Shown: piece by piece, positions 25,530 to 34,114 of the stretch
How positions within the stretch are numbered: position 1 is the first letter of the stretch
Layout: each line of letters starts with the position of its first letter
Assembly (NCBI GenBank): GCA_964516135.1
Contig: CAZEWN010000003.1
Coordinates: 124,001-188,000, forward strand
Source: 34-65-8 sp964516135
Lineage (GTDB): Bacteria > Pseudomonadota > Alphaproteobacteria > Sphingomonadales > Sphingomonadaceae
Length of the DNA stretch: 64,000 nucleotides
Direction: 5' to 3'
Position numbers and translations under genes: made by a program
The notes under the pieces: model-generated
The model's input: only the letters and a program-made list of their open reading frames with translations
The model's database searches: none
What the model was told of the DNA's origin: nothing

Positions 25530-26579
25530 ATGGATGATGGCAGCGATCTGAAGTCGGCCCTGCCCGATCCGCCCGCGCCGCGGCCGGATCGGCGGGCGCT
25601 GGCGATCGACGCGGCGCTGCGGCGATTCGACGGGCTCGAGGAGAGCACGGCGAAACGGCGGGGCGCTTCGTCGGCCGGGTCGCTGTGGGACTTCTTCACC
25701 CGCCCGCGCGTGGCTGCGCTGGCGACGGTGGTGCTGGTCGGCTGGCTCAGCCTGCCGCTTTGGCTGTCGGATGGCGGTCCGCCGATTGCGCCCTATACCG
25801 AATCGACGCCATCTAAATCGCCAATATCGCCAAGGCCTGAATCGGCGGCCGACACAGCGACCGGCTTGGCACCTCAGGACGCACCAGTGGCAGACACCGC
25901 CCCGCCTGCACCGCACGCCAGGCAGGCGAACCGCGAACCGGCTGCGCCGGCGATCGCGCCGTTGGCCCGCATGGCGCCGGTCGAGGTGCCGCAGTCCGCT
26001 CCTGAAGCGATGGCGCCACCCCCGCCGCCACCGCCGCCACCCCCGCCGCCACCACCGCCGGTCGCCGCGCTGGCGGATGCGCGCTCCGCCGCGGCCGAAG
26101 CTCGCGAGGAAGGCGACAACATCGTCGTCACCGGCTCGCGCTTAGAACGCCCTGCCAAGGCAGCGCGGGCGGAACGGAGCGCGTCGGGTCTCGGCCCTTG
26201 GAACAGCTGCACCGTGCTTGATCCACGCCGCGACATCCGGGCATGTAGCGGGGCCGCCGGGCAGCGGGTTGCCGACGGCCTGTTGCAAGCTTGGCAGGGC
26301 AACCTGCCCGCCGCCGTCGAGACATTGAGCCGCGCGATTCCGACAACGCGCCAGCCCGCCGCCGCTTTTCTGAATCGCGGGCTCGCCCACCAGCTCCAGG
26401 GCGACACCGACCGCGCTCTGGCCGATCTCGACCGCGCCATCTCAGCCGATCCCGCCAGCGCGGCCGCCCATTATCACCGCAGCCAGATCCTGCGCGCCAT
26501 CGGAGACAAGGCCCGCGCCGAGGCCGACGCCAAGCGCGCCATCGCCCTCGATCCGCGCTTCCGGCGCGTGCTGCGCTGA
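25530..26579 (+). CDS. Membrane-anchored polyproline/TPR protein, candidate regulator of the adjacent sigma factor
   Basis: The 349-residue product has a polar N-terminal part of about 70 residues (DRRALAIDAALRRFDGLEES), one transmembrane segment (VAALATVVLVGWLSLPLWL, about residues 70-88), and a long Pro/Ala-rich periplasmic linker with about 15 consecutive prolines. NIVVTGSRLERP (from 26118) comes next, then a Cys-containing stretch and a C-terminal TPR pair (AAFLNRGLAHQLQGDTDRAL, AAAHYHRSQILRAIGDKARA). The cytoplasmic-tail/TM/periplasm layout next to an ECF sigma gene suggests an anti-sigma or co-sensor role, but there is no recognisable anti-sigma motif. The start follows a 58-bp gap after the vWA gene. 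Confidence 0.72.
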   Translation: MDDGSDLKSALPDPPAPRPDRRALAIDAALRRFDGLEESTAKRRGASSAGSLWDFFTRPRVAALATVVLVGWLSLPLWLSDGGPPIAPYTESTPSKSPISPRPESAADTATGLAPQDAPVADTAPPAPHARQANREPAAPAIAPLARMAPVEVPQSAPEAMAPPPPPPPPPPPPPPPVAALADARSAAAEAREEGDNIVVTGSRLERPAKAARAERSASGLGPWNSCTVLDPRRDIRACSGAAGQRVADGLLQAWQGNLPAAVETLSRAIPTTRQPAAAFLNRGLAHQLQGDTDRALADLDRAISADPASAAAHYHRSQILRAIGDKARAEADAKRAIALDPRFRRVLR

Positions 26580-26583
26580 TCGG

Positions 26584-29370
26584 CTAGAACTCAAGCCCCC
26601 ACGCGCGATAGATCGATGCGAGCGCGGGACTGATGGTGAGCGCGAGGTCGATATCCTCCTGACCCATCTTGTCTCCCTGCTTTAGCCGCACGGCGCCACG
26701 CAGCAGCATCGATGGCGCCAGCCCCGGCTCGGCCAGGAGCGCGGCATCGAGATCGGCCCGCGCAGCGTCGAGCCGCCCGAGGCGCAAGTTGGCAAACGCC
26801 CGGCTGTCGAGGGTAGCCGCGGCAAACTCGCTGCGCTCGACCGCTGCCTCACACGTCTGCATTCGCTCATCGGTCATCAAGGCGAAGGTCGCCATGTGCC
26901 AGCAGATCGCGTTGAGCAAATTGCCGTCGGCCGGACGTGTGGCGCGCTGGACCTCGAGCATTTCGAGCCCTTCCTCGGCCTGTCCAGCCCAGCCGAGCGC
27001 GGTCGCCGCGATCATGTCCTCCACCAAACGATCGCCCGCCAGACCGCGAAATTCCTCGCTCAGGGCCAGCCCCTCATCGGCGCGGTCGAGCAGCGCGAGT
27101 ATCTCGATCCGGGTGTCGTAGGTGGAACCGTCGGGCTGAAGTTCCTCGGCGTGGATGAAGTCTTCCAGCGCTCCGGCAAGGTCGCCGAGATTGCGCCGCA
27201 CGACACCGCGGGCGGCAAACAGTTCACGCGATTCCTCGATGGCGATCGCCGCGTCCAGATCCGACTTGGCGCCAGCGAAATCGAAGATCCCACGCCGAAA
27301 CCCGGCTCGGTTGGTCAAGGCGCTGTTGTCATCTTCGTCCGCGTCGGCGACCAGCTTGTCGTAAGCAACCTCGATGGCCGACAGCCGCCTGCGTTCACGC
27401 CCCTGGTAGTCCCATGTCCACCGGAAATCCTTGCCCGATTCCAGAACCGGAAGCGCGCTGTGGTAGCGCGCCAGATCGCGCCGTGCGCCCGGTATGTCGG
27501 TGGCGGGCAATTCGCTGCGCATCGAACGCATGGTCTGCGACAGCGTGAAGCGTCCTCCCGCCAACTGTCCCTTGGATGCCAGTTCGACCCCGCCGATCGT
27601 CTCGTTCGCGCTGGCCACGCCGTCCATCGTGAAACCCTTACCCTCATCGGGCAGGATCATCTCGATCTCGCTGGCGAAATACAGCGGCCCATTGAGCCTG
27701 AGGGGAATATCCCGCCAGGCGGCCCGCGCGCGATCGGCGTCGAAGCCCACGTCGCGTGCGGCCTGCGCTGGCACTGTCGCGCGGAATCGCGCGCGCTCGC
27801 CCTTCCACGGGCTGGTCATCAGCCCCTTTGCCGATATCACCGCCTTACCATCCGCGATGTCATAGGCGATCGCGTGATCGGTCATCTGCGCGGGTCCGAT
27901 CAGCGGCGAGACGGCCGCATAGACCGCATCTTTGAGCAGCTCGGCATTTCCCTGTTCGGCAACCGATCGCCACCGTCCACCCATTGCCCCGCGTTGCTCA
28001 ACCGTAATCTCGAACAGCGCCGGCACCCTGATACCGGCGCTCTGGTCAAGTTTCAGCCGCACGAACTGGTCGGGCGTGCTCTGAGGACGCTCGGCCAGTT
28101 GCACCAGGTCCGAACCGTCCTCGCTCAGGGGCAGAATGTAATGAAAGCGCGGCACCTCATCGATCGTGTCGAGCCGCGTACCGGTTGTCGTCCCATCAAG
28201 CCAGTAGTCGGCGCCCTCGATCTGGGCCCGGACGATCATATGGTCGAAGTTGCCGGGCATGGGCACGAGCTGTGGCAGGGCGTCGCCGAAGGTGGTGTTT
28301 GCCATCACCACGTCCGCTTCCACCCCCAGGTCGCGCAGGATCGCCATCAGCATCAGCGACTTGGCCTTGCAATCGCCAAACCGCTTGGTCCAGGTGTCTT
28401 CGGGCGACTGCGGCAGGTAGTTGCCGCCTTCGAGGCCATTGAGCAGATAGCTGACCTGGTCCTGCACAAGTTGCAGCGCGAGCGCCGTCCGCGTCAGCGG
28501 GTCGCTCGATTGCGCCGCAATGCGCGCCACCTCGCCCGCCAGAGCGCCGCCTGGCGTGATCGTGCCGTCCGACCGGTAATGGGGCGCCATCGCCCGCGAC
28601 ACGTGCTGCCAGTCCGAATAAGTGGAAACTTGCAGCGCGGGCGATAGCCGATAGCGCATCGGAGCATCGGTGGGCGTCGGCCGCTGTTCGGCGATCGGCA
28701 AGGGGACGCGCCAGACCAACAGGTCGCCCTGCCGTTCCGGTTCGCCGACTGCGGCGCCACCGACCGCCTTGCGTGATACCGCCAGCTCCGCAGGCCAGGC
28801 GATGCTGACCTGCCCGTCGCGCAGCGGAATGGGCTTGGCCAGAAGCGTGCTGTCGATTTGCACGTTCTGCCCCATCGCCTGGTCGCGCACGGTGATCGAA
28901 TAAGTCAGCCGCGCCACATCGCCGATTCGCGCGCCGACCAGCGGCATGGTCGCGGTCAGAGCCCCGTTGATCATGCGCGATTCGAGCTGCTGTTCGCGCC
29001 GCAGCACCTCGAACCGCGCGCCGCCCGCGAGCAGGTCGATGGTTTCGCCGCCGCGCAGCAGTTCCACCCGGTGAATGCGCAAGTCGCCCTTGTCGGGCAT
29101 CCAGCCCGCGGTGAGCGTTCCGAGTTGCGTCAGCGCTTCGGGCGAATCAAGCGCCAGCGCGGTGTCGGTGTAAGCCCACAATTGACCGTCCGCGATCCGC
29201 GACTGCTGGTCGATCAACACGATCGGGGTGTTGGTGGAGCGGCCTGCCAGATCGATATGCTTCGGCGCCACCCAATCCGGCACGGGCTCGTACAGGACCT
29301 CCTCGCCCGCGAGTGCCGGGACCGACATCAACGCGAGCGCGCATGCGCCCCAACCGCGAAATTTCAGCAT
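26584..29370 (-). CDS. Exported DUF3857/transglutaminase-like protein with TPR repeats
   Basis: From the ATG at 29370 the product has 928 residues and a signal peptide (MLKFRGWGACALALMSVPAL, cleaved near AGEEV). A DUF3857 beta domain comes first (GGETIDLLAGGARFEVLRRE, then TYSITVRDQA). The transglutaminase-like fold has the expected triad: Cys in WTKRFGDCKAKSLMLMAILR, His in NFDHMIVRA and Asp in DYWLDGTTTG. The last third has TPR-like helices (ALEDFIHAEELQPDGSTYDT; SRAFANLRLGRLDAARADLD). The function is probably periplasmic peptide or protein binding or cleavage; the substrate is unknown. It converges on the TPR gene with 4 bp between stops and is divergent from purB. Confidence 0.88.
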   Translation of the reverse strand: MLKFRGWGACALALMSVPALAGEEVLYEPVPDWVAPKHIDLAGRSTNTPIVLIDQQSRIADGQLWAYTDTALALDSPEALTQLGTLTAGWMPDKGDLRIHRVELLRGGETIDLLAGGARFEVLRREQQLESRMINGALTATMPLVGARIGDVARLTYSITVRDQAMGQNVQIDSTLLAKPIPLRDGQVSIAWPAELAVSRKAVGGAAVGEPERQGDLLVWRVPLPIAEQRPTPTDAPMRYRLSPALQVSTYSDWQHVSRAMAPHYRSDGTITPGGALAGEVARIAAQSSDPLTRTALALQLVQDQVSYLLNGLEGGNYLPQSPEDTWTKRFGDCKAKSLMLMAILRDLGVEADVVMANTTFGDALPQLVPMPGNFDHMIVRAQIEGADYWLDGTTTGTRLDTIDEVPRFHYILPLSEDGSDLVQLAERPQSTPDQFVRLKLDQSAGIRVPALFEITVEQRGAMGGRWRSVAEQGNAELLKDAVYAAVSPLIGPAQMTDHAIAYDIADGKAVISAKGLMTSPWKGERARFRATVPAQAARDVGFDADRARAAWRDIPLRLNGPLYFASEIEMILPDEGKGFTMDGVASANETIGGVELASKGQLAGGRFTLSQTMRSMRSELPATDIPGARRDLARYHSALPVLESGKDFRWTWDYQGRERRRLSAIEVAYDKLVADADEDDNSALTNRAGFRRGIFDFAGAKSDLDAAIAIEESRELFAARGVVRRNLGDLAGALEDFIHAEELQPDGSTYDTRIEILALLDRADEGLALSEEFRGLAGDRLVEDMIAATALGWAGQAEEGLEMLEVQRATRPADGNLLNAICWHMATFALMTDERMQTCEAAVERSEFAAATLDSRAFANLRLGRLDAARADLDAALLAEPGLAPSMLLRGAVRLKQGDKMGQEDIDLALTISPALASIYRAWGLEF

Positions 29371-29517
29371 ATGCGCCCCCAAAACCGCGAATCCACTTCG
29401 ATTCGGGTATGTTACAGGGCGCCGTGCCCAGTGCAACGCATGGGGCCACCCGCGCCATCTTGCCATGGCGGTCGCGCGGCTCTAGCCGCCCCGGCATCCC
29501 CCCTTCCGGAGTTCGCA

Positions 29518-30828
29518 ATGGTCCCCCGTTATTCCCGCCCCGCCATGACCGCCCTGTGGGAGCCGGAGGCGCGCTATCGTATCTGGTTCGAGATCGAGGC
29601 GCACGCGACCGAGAAGCTGGGGGATCTGGGCGTGGTCCCGTCCTCCGCCGCCAAGGCGCTGTGGGACTGGTGGGCGACGAACCCGAAGATCGACGTGCCC
29701 GCGATCGACGCGATCGAGGCGGTGACCAAGCACGATGTCATCGCCTTCCTCACCTGGGTAGCGGAACAAGTCGGTGACGAAGCGCGGTTCATGCATCAGG
29801 GCATGACCAGTTCGGACGTGCTCGACACGACGCTGGCGGTCCAGCTCGCGCGGTCGGCCGACATCCTGCTGGAAGACCTCGACCTGCTGCTCGCCGCGAT
29901 CCGGCGGCGGGCGGAGGAGCACAAGCACACCCCCACCATCGGGCGCAGCCACGGCATCCATGCCGAACCGGTGACCTTTGGCCTGAAGCTGGCGCAGGCC
30001 TATGCCGAGTTCGACCGCTGCAAGACGCGGCTGATCGCAGCTCGCGCGGAAATCGCCACGTGCGCGATCTCGGGCGCGGTTGGCACGTTCGCCAATGTCG
30101 ACCCGGCGGTGGAGGAACACGTGGCCGAGCGGCTCGGCCTGGCGGTCGAGCCGGTTTCGACCCAGGTGATCCCGCGTGACCGGCACGCGATGTTTTTCGC
30201 CACGCTGGCGGTGATCGCGGGCAGCATCGAGCGGGTCGCGGTCGAGATCCGCCACCTCCAGCGCACCGAGGTGCTGGAGGCGGAGGAATACTTCTCGCCC
30301 GGGCAGAAGGGTTCGAGCGCGATGCCGCACAAGCGCAACCCGATCCTGACCGAGAACCTGACTGGCCAGGCCCGCATGATCCGCGCCTGGGCATTGCCCG
30401 CGCTGGAGAACGTCGCGCTGTGGCACGAACGCGACATCAGCCATTCGTCGGTCGAGCGGTTCATCGGCCCCGATGCCTGCATCACGCTCGATTTCGCGCT
30501 GGCGCGGCTGACCGGCGTGATCGACAAGCTGCTCGTCTATCCCGAACGGATGCAGAAGAACCTCGACCGGATGGGCGGGCTGGTCCACTCGCAGCGCGTG
30601 CTGCTGGCGCTCACGCAAGCGGGCGTGAGCCGCGAGGATGCCTATCGCCTCGTCCAGCGCAACGCGATGAAGGTGTGGGAGAGCGATGGCGCGCTGTCGC
30701 TGCTCGACCTGCTCAAGCAGGATGCCGAAGTCACCGCCGCGCTTTCGGCAGAGGAGATCGAGGCGAAGTTCGACCTCGGTTATCATTTCAAGCACGTCGA
30801 CACCATCTTCGCCCGCGTGTTCGGCTGA
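29518..30828 (+). CDS. purB: Adenylosuccinate lyase
   Basis: PurB cleaves SAICAR and adenylosuccinate in purine synthesis. From the ATG at 29518, with CGGAG upstream, the product has 436 residues. The fumarase/aspartase-superfamily signature GSSAMPHKRNPILTENLTG is intact, as are HQGMTSSDVLDTTLAVQL, the histidine region GRSHGIHAEPVTFGLK, and LWHERDISHSSVERFIGPDA. Length is as in other alphaproteobacteria. The longer open frame upstream is antisense to the divergent DUF3857 gene and not coding. Confidence 0.97.
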   Translation: MVPRYSRPAMTALWEPEARYRIWFEIEAHATEKLGDLGVVPSSAAKALWDWWATNPKIDVPAIDAIEAVTKHDVIAFLTWVAEQVGDEARFMHQGMTSSDVLDTTLAVQLARSADILLEDLDLLLAAIRRRAEEHKHTPTIGRSHGIHAEPVTFGLKLAQAYAEFDRCKTRLIAARAEIATCAISGAVGTFANVDPAVEEHVAERLGLAVEPVSTQVIPRDRHAMFFATLAVIAGSIERVAVEIRHLQRTEVLEAEEYFSPGQKGSSAMPHKRNPILTENLTGQARMIRAWALPALENVALWHERDISHSSVERFIGPDACITLDFALARLTGVIDKLLVYPERMQKNLDRMGGLVHSQRVLLALTQAGVSREDAYRLVQRNAMKVWESDGALSLLDLLKQDAEVTAALSAEEIEAKFDLGYHFKHVDTIFARVFG

Positions 30829-30891
30829 CAAGCGCCCTTTCCAAGCGCGCCCTGCCAGCCTAGCATCGGCGGACATTACGGGGAGTTGCCA

Positions 30892-31245
30892 ATGCAAGCC
30901 GTGCGAACGATCGTCTGGGTGCTGGTGCTGGTGGCGCTGCTCACCTTCTCGTTTTTTAACTGGCGTCCGGTCGAGGTCACCATCTGGCCCAATCTGATCC
31001 TCGAGACCAAGATTCCGGCGCTGGTGGTGATCGCGTTCCTGCTCGGCCTGATCCCCACCTGGCTCGTGCATCGCGGCGTGAAATGGCAACTGCACCGGCG
31101 CATTTCATCTCTGGAAAATGCGGCGCGCGCGAACGCCATGCCAGTATCGTCCGCAACGCCGCCCGCCGAGCCGCGCCCAGTCGTCGATCCGGCGGCCGAA
31201 CCTGCGATGGCGCCGATCGCGCCAGAGGAACCGCACCGCCCGTGA
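30892..31245 (+). CDS. LapA-domain (DUF1049) membrane protein
   Basis: The 117-residue product has two transmembrane helices (about residues 5-21 and 42-61) separated by FNWRPVEVTIWPNLILETKI, the LapA/DUF1049 pattern. A cytoplasmic tail includes a short coiled-coil WQLHRRISSLENAARANA and a Pro/Ala/Glu-rich end. In E. coli LapA helps regulate LpxC/LPS assembly together with LapB; no LapB gene is visible here. GGGAG at 30881-30885 precedes the ATG. Its TGA overlaps the GTG of pyrF. Confidence 0.85.
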   Translation: MQAVRTIVWVLVLVALLTFSFFNWRPVEVTIWPNLILETKIPALVVIAFLLGLIPTWLVHRGVKWQLHRRISSLENAARANAMPVSSATPPAEPRPVVDPAAEPAMAPIAPEEPHRP

Positions 31246-31916
31246 GCAACCCTGTCTACCTCGCGCTTGACCTGCCCCGCCTCGATGCGGCCAAGTCGAT
31301 GGCACAGCGGGTCAAATCGCATGTCGGCGGGATCAAGCTCGGCCTCGAATTCTTCTGCGCGCACGGCCACCACGGGGTGCACGAAATCGCGCAAGTCGGC
31401 CTGCCGATCTTCCTCGACCTGAAATTGCACGATATCCCCAACACCGTAGCGGGCGCGATGCAGGCGATCCACGTGCTCGAACCCGCGATCGTGACCGTCC
31501 ACGCGGGCGGCGGGCGCGCGATGATGGAGGATGCCAAGGCCGCCGCCTCCAACGGCACCAAGGTGGTGGCGGTGACCATGCTGACCAGCCTCGACGAACG
31601 CGACCTCGCCCGCACCGGGGTCAACGGCAACGCGCACGACCAGGTCATGCGGCTGGCCGAACTGGCCGAGGTTTCCGGCCTCGACGGCATCGTCTGTTCG
31701 GGGCACGAGGTCAGCCACGTCAAGAAACAGTGGAAGAACGGCTACTTCGTGGTGCCCGGCCTGCGCCCCAATGGCGCCGCAACCGGCGACCAGAAGCGCG
31801 TCGTCACCCCGCGCCAGGCGCGCGATGACGGGGCCAGCGTCCTGGTGGTCGGCCGCCCGATCAGCCGCGCCGACGACCCCGTCGCCGCCGCCCGGGCGAT
31901 CGAGGCCACGCTCTAG
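31242..31916 (+). CDS. pyrF: Orotidine-5'-phosphate decarboxylase
   Basis: PyrF makes UMP from OMP. The start is the GTG at 31242, overlapping the lapA stop as GTGA, giving 224 residues that begin SNPVYLALDLP. The active-site motif FLDLKLHDIPNTV carries the catalytic Asp-Lys-Asp set, and GYFVVPGLRPNG and VVGRPISRADDPVAAARAIE complete the TIM-barrel phosphate site. Length is normal. It stands at the head of the trpF-trpB-trpA genes, a common sphingomonad layout. Confidence 0.96.
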   Translation: MSNPVYLALDLPRLDAAKSMAQRVKSHVGGIKLGLEFFCAHGHHGVHEIAQVGLPIFLDLKLHDIPNTVAGAMQAIHVLEPAIVTVHAGGGRAMMEDAKAAASNGTKVVAVTMLTSLDERDLARTGVNGNAHDQVMRLAELAEVSGLDGIVCSGHEVSHVKKQWKNGYFVVPGLRPNGAATGDQKRVVTPRQARDDGASVLVVGRPISRADDPVAAARAIEATL

Positions 31917-31924
31917 GCGCACAC

Positions 31925-32566
31925 ATGTCAACCAAGGTGAAGATCTGCGGGATTTCGACCCCCGCCGCGCTCGATGCCGCGATCACCGGCCGCGCGGATT
32001 ATTGTGGGCTGGTGTTCTTTGCGCCAAGCCCGCGCAACGTCTCTCCCCGAACCGCCGCCGATCTTGCCGCGCGCTCGGGCGAAGCGATCAGGCGGGTCGG
32101 GCTGTTCGTCGATGCCGATGACGCACTGCTCGCCGAAAGCGTTGCCGCCGGGCGGCTCGACGCGGTCCAGCTCCACGGCGACGAAAGCCCGGCGCGCGCC
32201 GCCGCGATCCGCGCCCGCTTCGGCCTGCCCGTGTGGAAGGCATTGCCGGTGGCCAAGGCCGCGGACGTGGCGGCGTCTGATGAGTGGCGCGGGGTGGTCG
32301 ACCTGGTGCTCTACGACGCCAAGACGCCGAAGGGCGCGGCCTTGCCGGGCGGAATGGGGCTGCGATTCGATTGGGGGCTGCTCGCGCACCGGCCCAAGGG
32401 GCTCGCCTGGGGTCTCGCGGGCGGGCTTGGCCCGGGCAATGTCGCCGATGCGATCCGGCAGACCGGGACGCCGCTGGTCGATACCTCGTCCGGCGTCGAG
32501 GGCGCGCCTGGCGACAAGGACCCCGAGCTGATCCGCCGGTTCTGCGAGGCGGCCCGAGCCGCGTGA
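31925..32566 (+). CDS. trpF: Phosphoribosylanthranilate isomerase
   Basis: TrpF catalyses the Amadori rearrangement in tryptophan synthesis. The 213-residue TIM-barrel starts STKVKICGISTPAALDAA, with the catalytic Cys in KICG. RADYCGLVFFAPSPRNV, the DAVQLHGDESPAR strand with the catalytic Asp region, and GLAGGLGPGNVADAIRQ and VDTSSGVEGAPGDKD for phosphate binding are all in place. It lies 8 bp after pyrF and 70 bp before trpB. Confidence 0.96.
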   Translation: MSTKVKICGISTPAALDAAITGRADYCGLVFFAPSPRNVSPRTAADLAARSGEAIRRVGLFVDADDALLAESVAAGRLDAVQLHGDESPARAAAIRARFGLPVWKALPVAKAADVAASDEWRGVVDLVLYDAKTPKGAALPGGMGLRFDWGLLAHRPKGLAWGLAGGLGPGNVADAIRQTGTPLVDTSSGVEGAPGDKDPELIRRFCEAARAA

Positions 32567-32636
32567 AGCCGCGCTATTCGGCCGACAGCGCGCGATTGCT
32601 GGACAGGCCCGCAGCCCTCTGCCAACGCTCCGCGCC

Positions 32637-33848
32637 ATGAACGCGCCCAATTCCTACCGCACGATGCCCGACGAGAGAGGCCATTTCGGCGATTATGGCG
32701 GCCGCTATGTCGCCGAAACGCTGATGCCGCTGGTGCTCGACCTGGAACGCGAATACCGCGCCGCGCAGGCCGATCCCGCGTTCCAGGCGCAGTTCGACGA
32801 TCTGCTCGAACATTATGTCGGCCGCCCCAGCCCGCTCTATTTCGCCGAGCGGCTGACCGAAGCGCTGGGCGGCGCGCAGGTCTGGTTCAAGCGCGACGAG
32901 CTGAACCACACCGGCGCGCACAAGATCAACAACTGCATCGGCCAGATCCTGCTCGCGATCCGCATGGGCAAGACGCGCATCATCGCGGAAACCGGCGCGG
33001 GCCAGCACGGCGTCGCCACCGCCACCGTCTGCGCGCGTTTCGGCTTGCCTTGCGTCGTGTTCATGGGGGCCGAGGACGTGCGGCGGCAATCGCCCAACGT
33101 GTTCCGGATGAAGCTATTGGGCGCGGAGGTCTGCCCCGTGACCTCCGGGCGCGGCACGCTGAAGGACGCGATGAACGAGGCGCTGCGCGACTGGGTCGCG
33201 AACGTTCACGACACTTTCTACATCATCGGCACCGCGGCGGGCCCGCATCCCTATCCGGAGCTGGTGCGCGATTTCCAGAGCGTGATCGGCAAGGAAGCGC
33301 GTGCACAAATGATTCAACGTACCGGCCGCCTGCCGGACCTGCTGGTGGCGGCGATCGGCGGCGGGTCGAACGCGCTGGGGCTGTTCCACCCCTTCCTCGA
33401 CGATGCCGATGTGAAGATGCTCGGGGTCGAGGCGGCGGGGCATGGGCTGGATGGCGATGAGCACGCCGCGAGCCTGCTCGGCGGCTTCCCCGGGGTGCTC
33501 CACGGCAACCGGACCTACCTGCTGCAGGACGAAGACGGCCAGATCGTCGAGGGCCACTCGATCAGCGCGGGGCTGGACTACCCCGGCATCGGCCCCGAAC
33601 ACGCCTGGCTGAAGGATACCGGCCGCGTCGAATACACCGCCGTGACCGATGACGAGGCGCTGGACGCCTTCCAATTGCTGTGCCGCACCGAGGGCATCAT
33701 CCCCGCGCTCGAACCGAGCCACGCCATCGCCGCCGTGGCGAAGCGCGCGAAGGAAATGGATCGCGAGCAGGTAATCCTCGCCAACCTGTGCGGCCGCGGC
33801 GACAAGGACATCTTCACCGTGGCCGAAAAGCTGGGAGTGGAGATGTGA
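32637..33848 (+). CDS. trpB: Tryptophan synthase beta chain
   Basis: TrpB condenses indole and serine with pyridoxal phosphate. The 403-residue product contains the PLP lysine Lys96 in NHTGAHKINNCIGQ, AETGAGQHGVATATVCA, the phosphate-binding AAIGGGSNALGLFHPF and the C-terminal NLCGRGDKDIFTVAEKLG. All residues I would expect are present. Its stop codon overlaps the GTG of a small membrane-protein gene rather than trpA. Confidence 0.98.
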   Translation: MNAPNSYRTMPDERGHFGDYGGRYVAETLMPLVLDLEREYRAAQADPAFQAQFDDLLEHYVGRPSPLYFAERLTEALGGAQVWFKRDELNHTGAHKINNCIGQILLAIRMGKTRIIAETGAGQHGVATATVCARFGLPCVVFMGAEDVRRQSPNVFRMKLLGAEVCPVTSGRGTLKDAMNEALRDWVANVHDTFYIIGTAAGPHPYPELVRDFQSVIGKEARAQMIQRTGRLPDLLVAAIGGGSNALGLFHPFLDDADVKMLGVEAAGHGLDGDEHAASLLGGFPGVLHGNRTYLLQDEDGQIVEGHSISAGLDYPGIGPEHAWLKDTGRVEYTAVTDDEALDAFQLLCRTEGIIPALEPSHAIAAVAKRAKEMDREQVILANLCGRGDKDIFTVAEKLGVEM

Positions 33849-34114
33849 AAGAAGACCCTGGGAAAGCGCCGTCTGTCGCGGCTTGGGTGTCACTGTTCGG
33901 CGGACTAGCGATTTTTGCTTACAATGCCGCGACGGACTACGGGCATGAGTCACTTGTGAAGGAACCCTGTAGACGTGATGGCCCGCCTTGTAACGAATTC
34001 GGCTTTATGGGGCCAATAACCATGGAGCAAACGCTACTGGGAATAGTCCCGCTTATCCTGCTCTTTTGCTCAATCGGGTTTGCGATCGTCGCTTGGCGAA
34101 AAAGGTCAAGATGA
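33845..34114 (+). CDS. Small two-TM membrane protein inserted between trpB and trpA
   Basis: The product has 89 residues from the GTG at 33845, which overlaps the trpB TGA, and its own TGA overlaps the trpA ATG (ATGA). It begins VKEDPGKAPSVAAWVSLFGG with a first membrane segment near residues 9-24, a polar loop with two Cys (EPCRRDGPPCNEFGF), and a second segment near residues 64-82 (LLGIVPLILLFCSIGFAIVA) before a basic end WRKRSR. Composition is unlike its neighbours: I counted 93 G/C in the 180 bases 33901-34080 (about 52%), against 39 of 60 at 33781-33840. I do not recognise it. It is probably a transferred or rapidly drifting gene. Confidence 0.62.
   Translation: MKEDPGKAPSVAAWVSLFGGLAIFAYNAATDYGHESLVKEPCRRDGPPCNEFGFMGPITMEQTLLGIVPLILLFCSIGFAIVAWRKRSR

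Noticed and set aside
25471..25530. Frameshift joining the vWA gene to the TPR gene
   Set aside because: The vWA protein ends naturally after its C-terminal domain, and the next gene has its own ATG at 25530 and a different domain layout.
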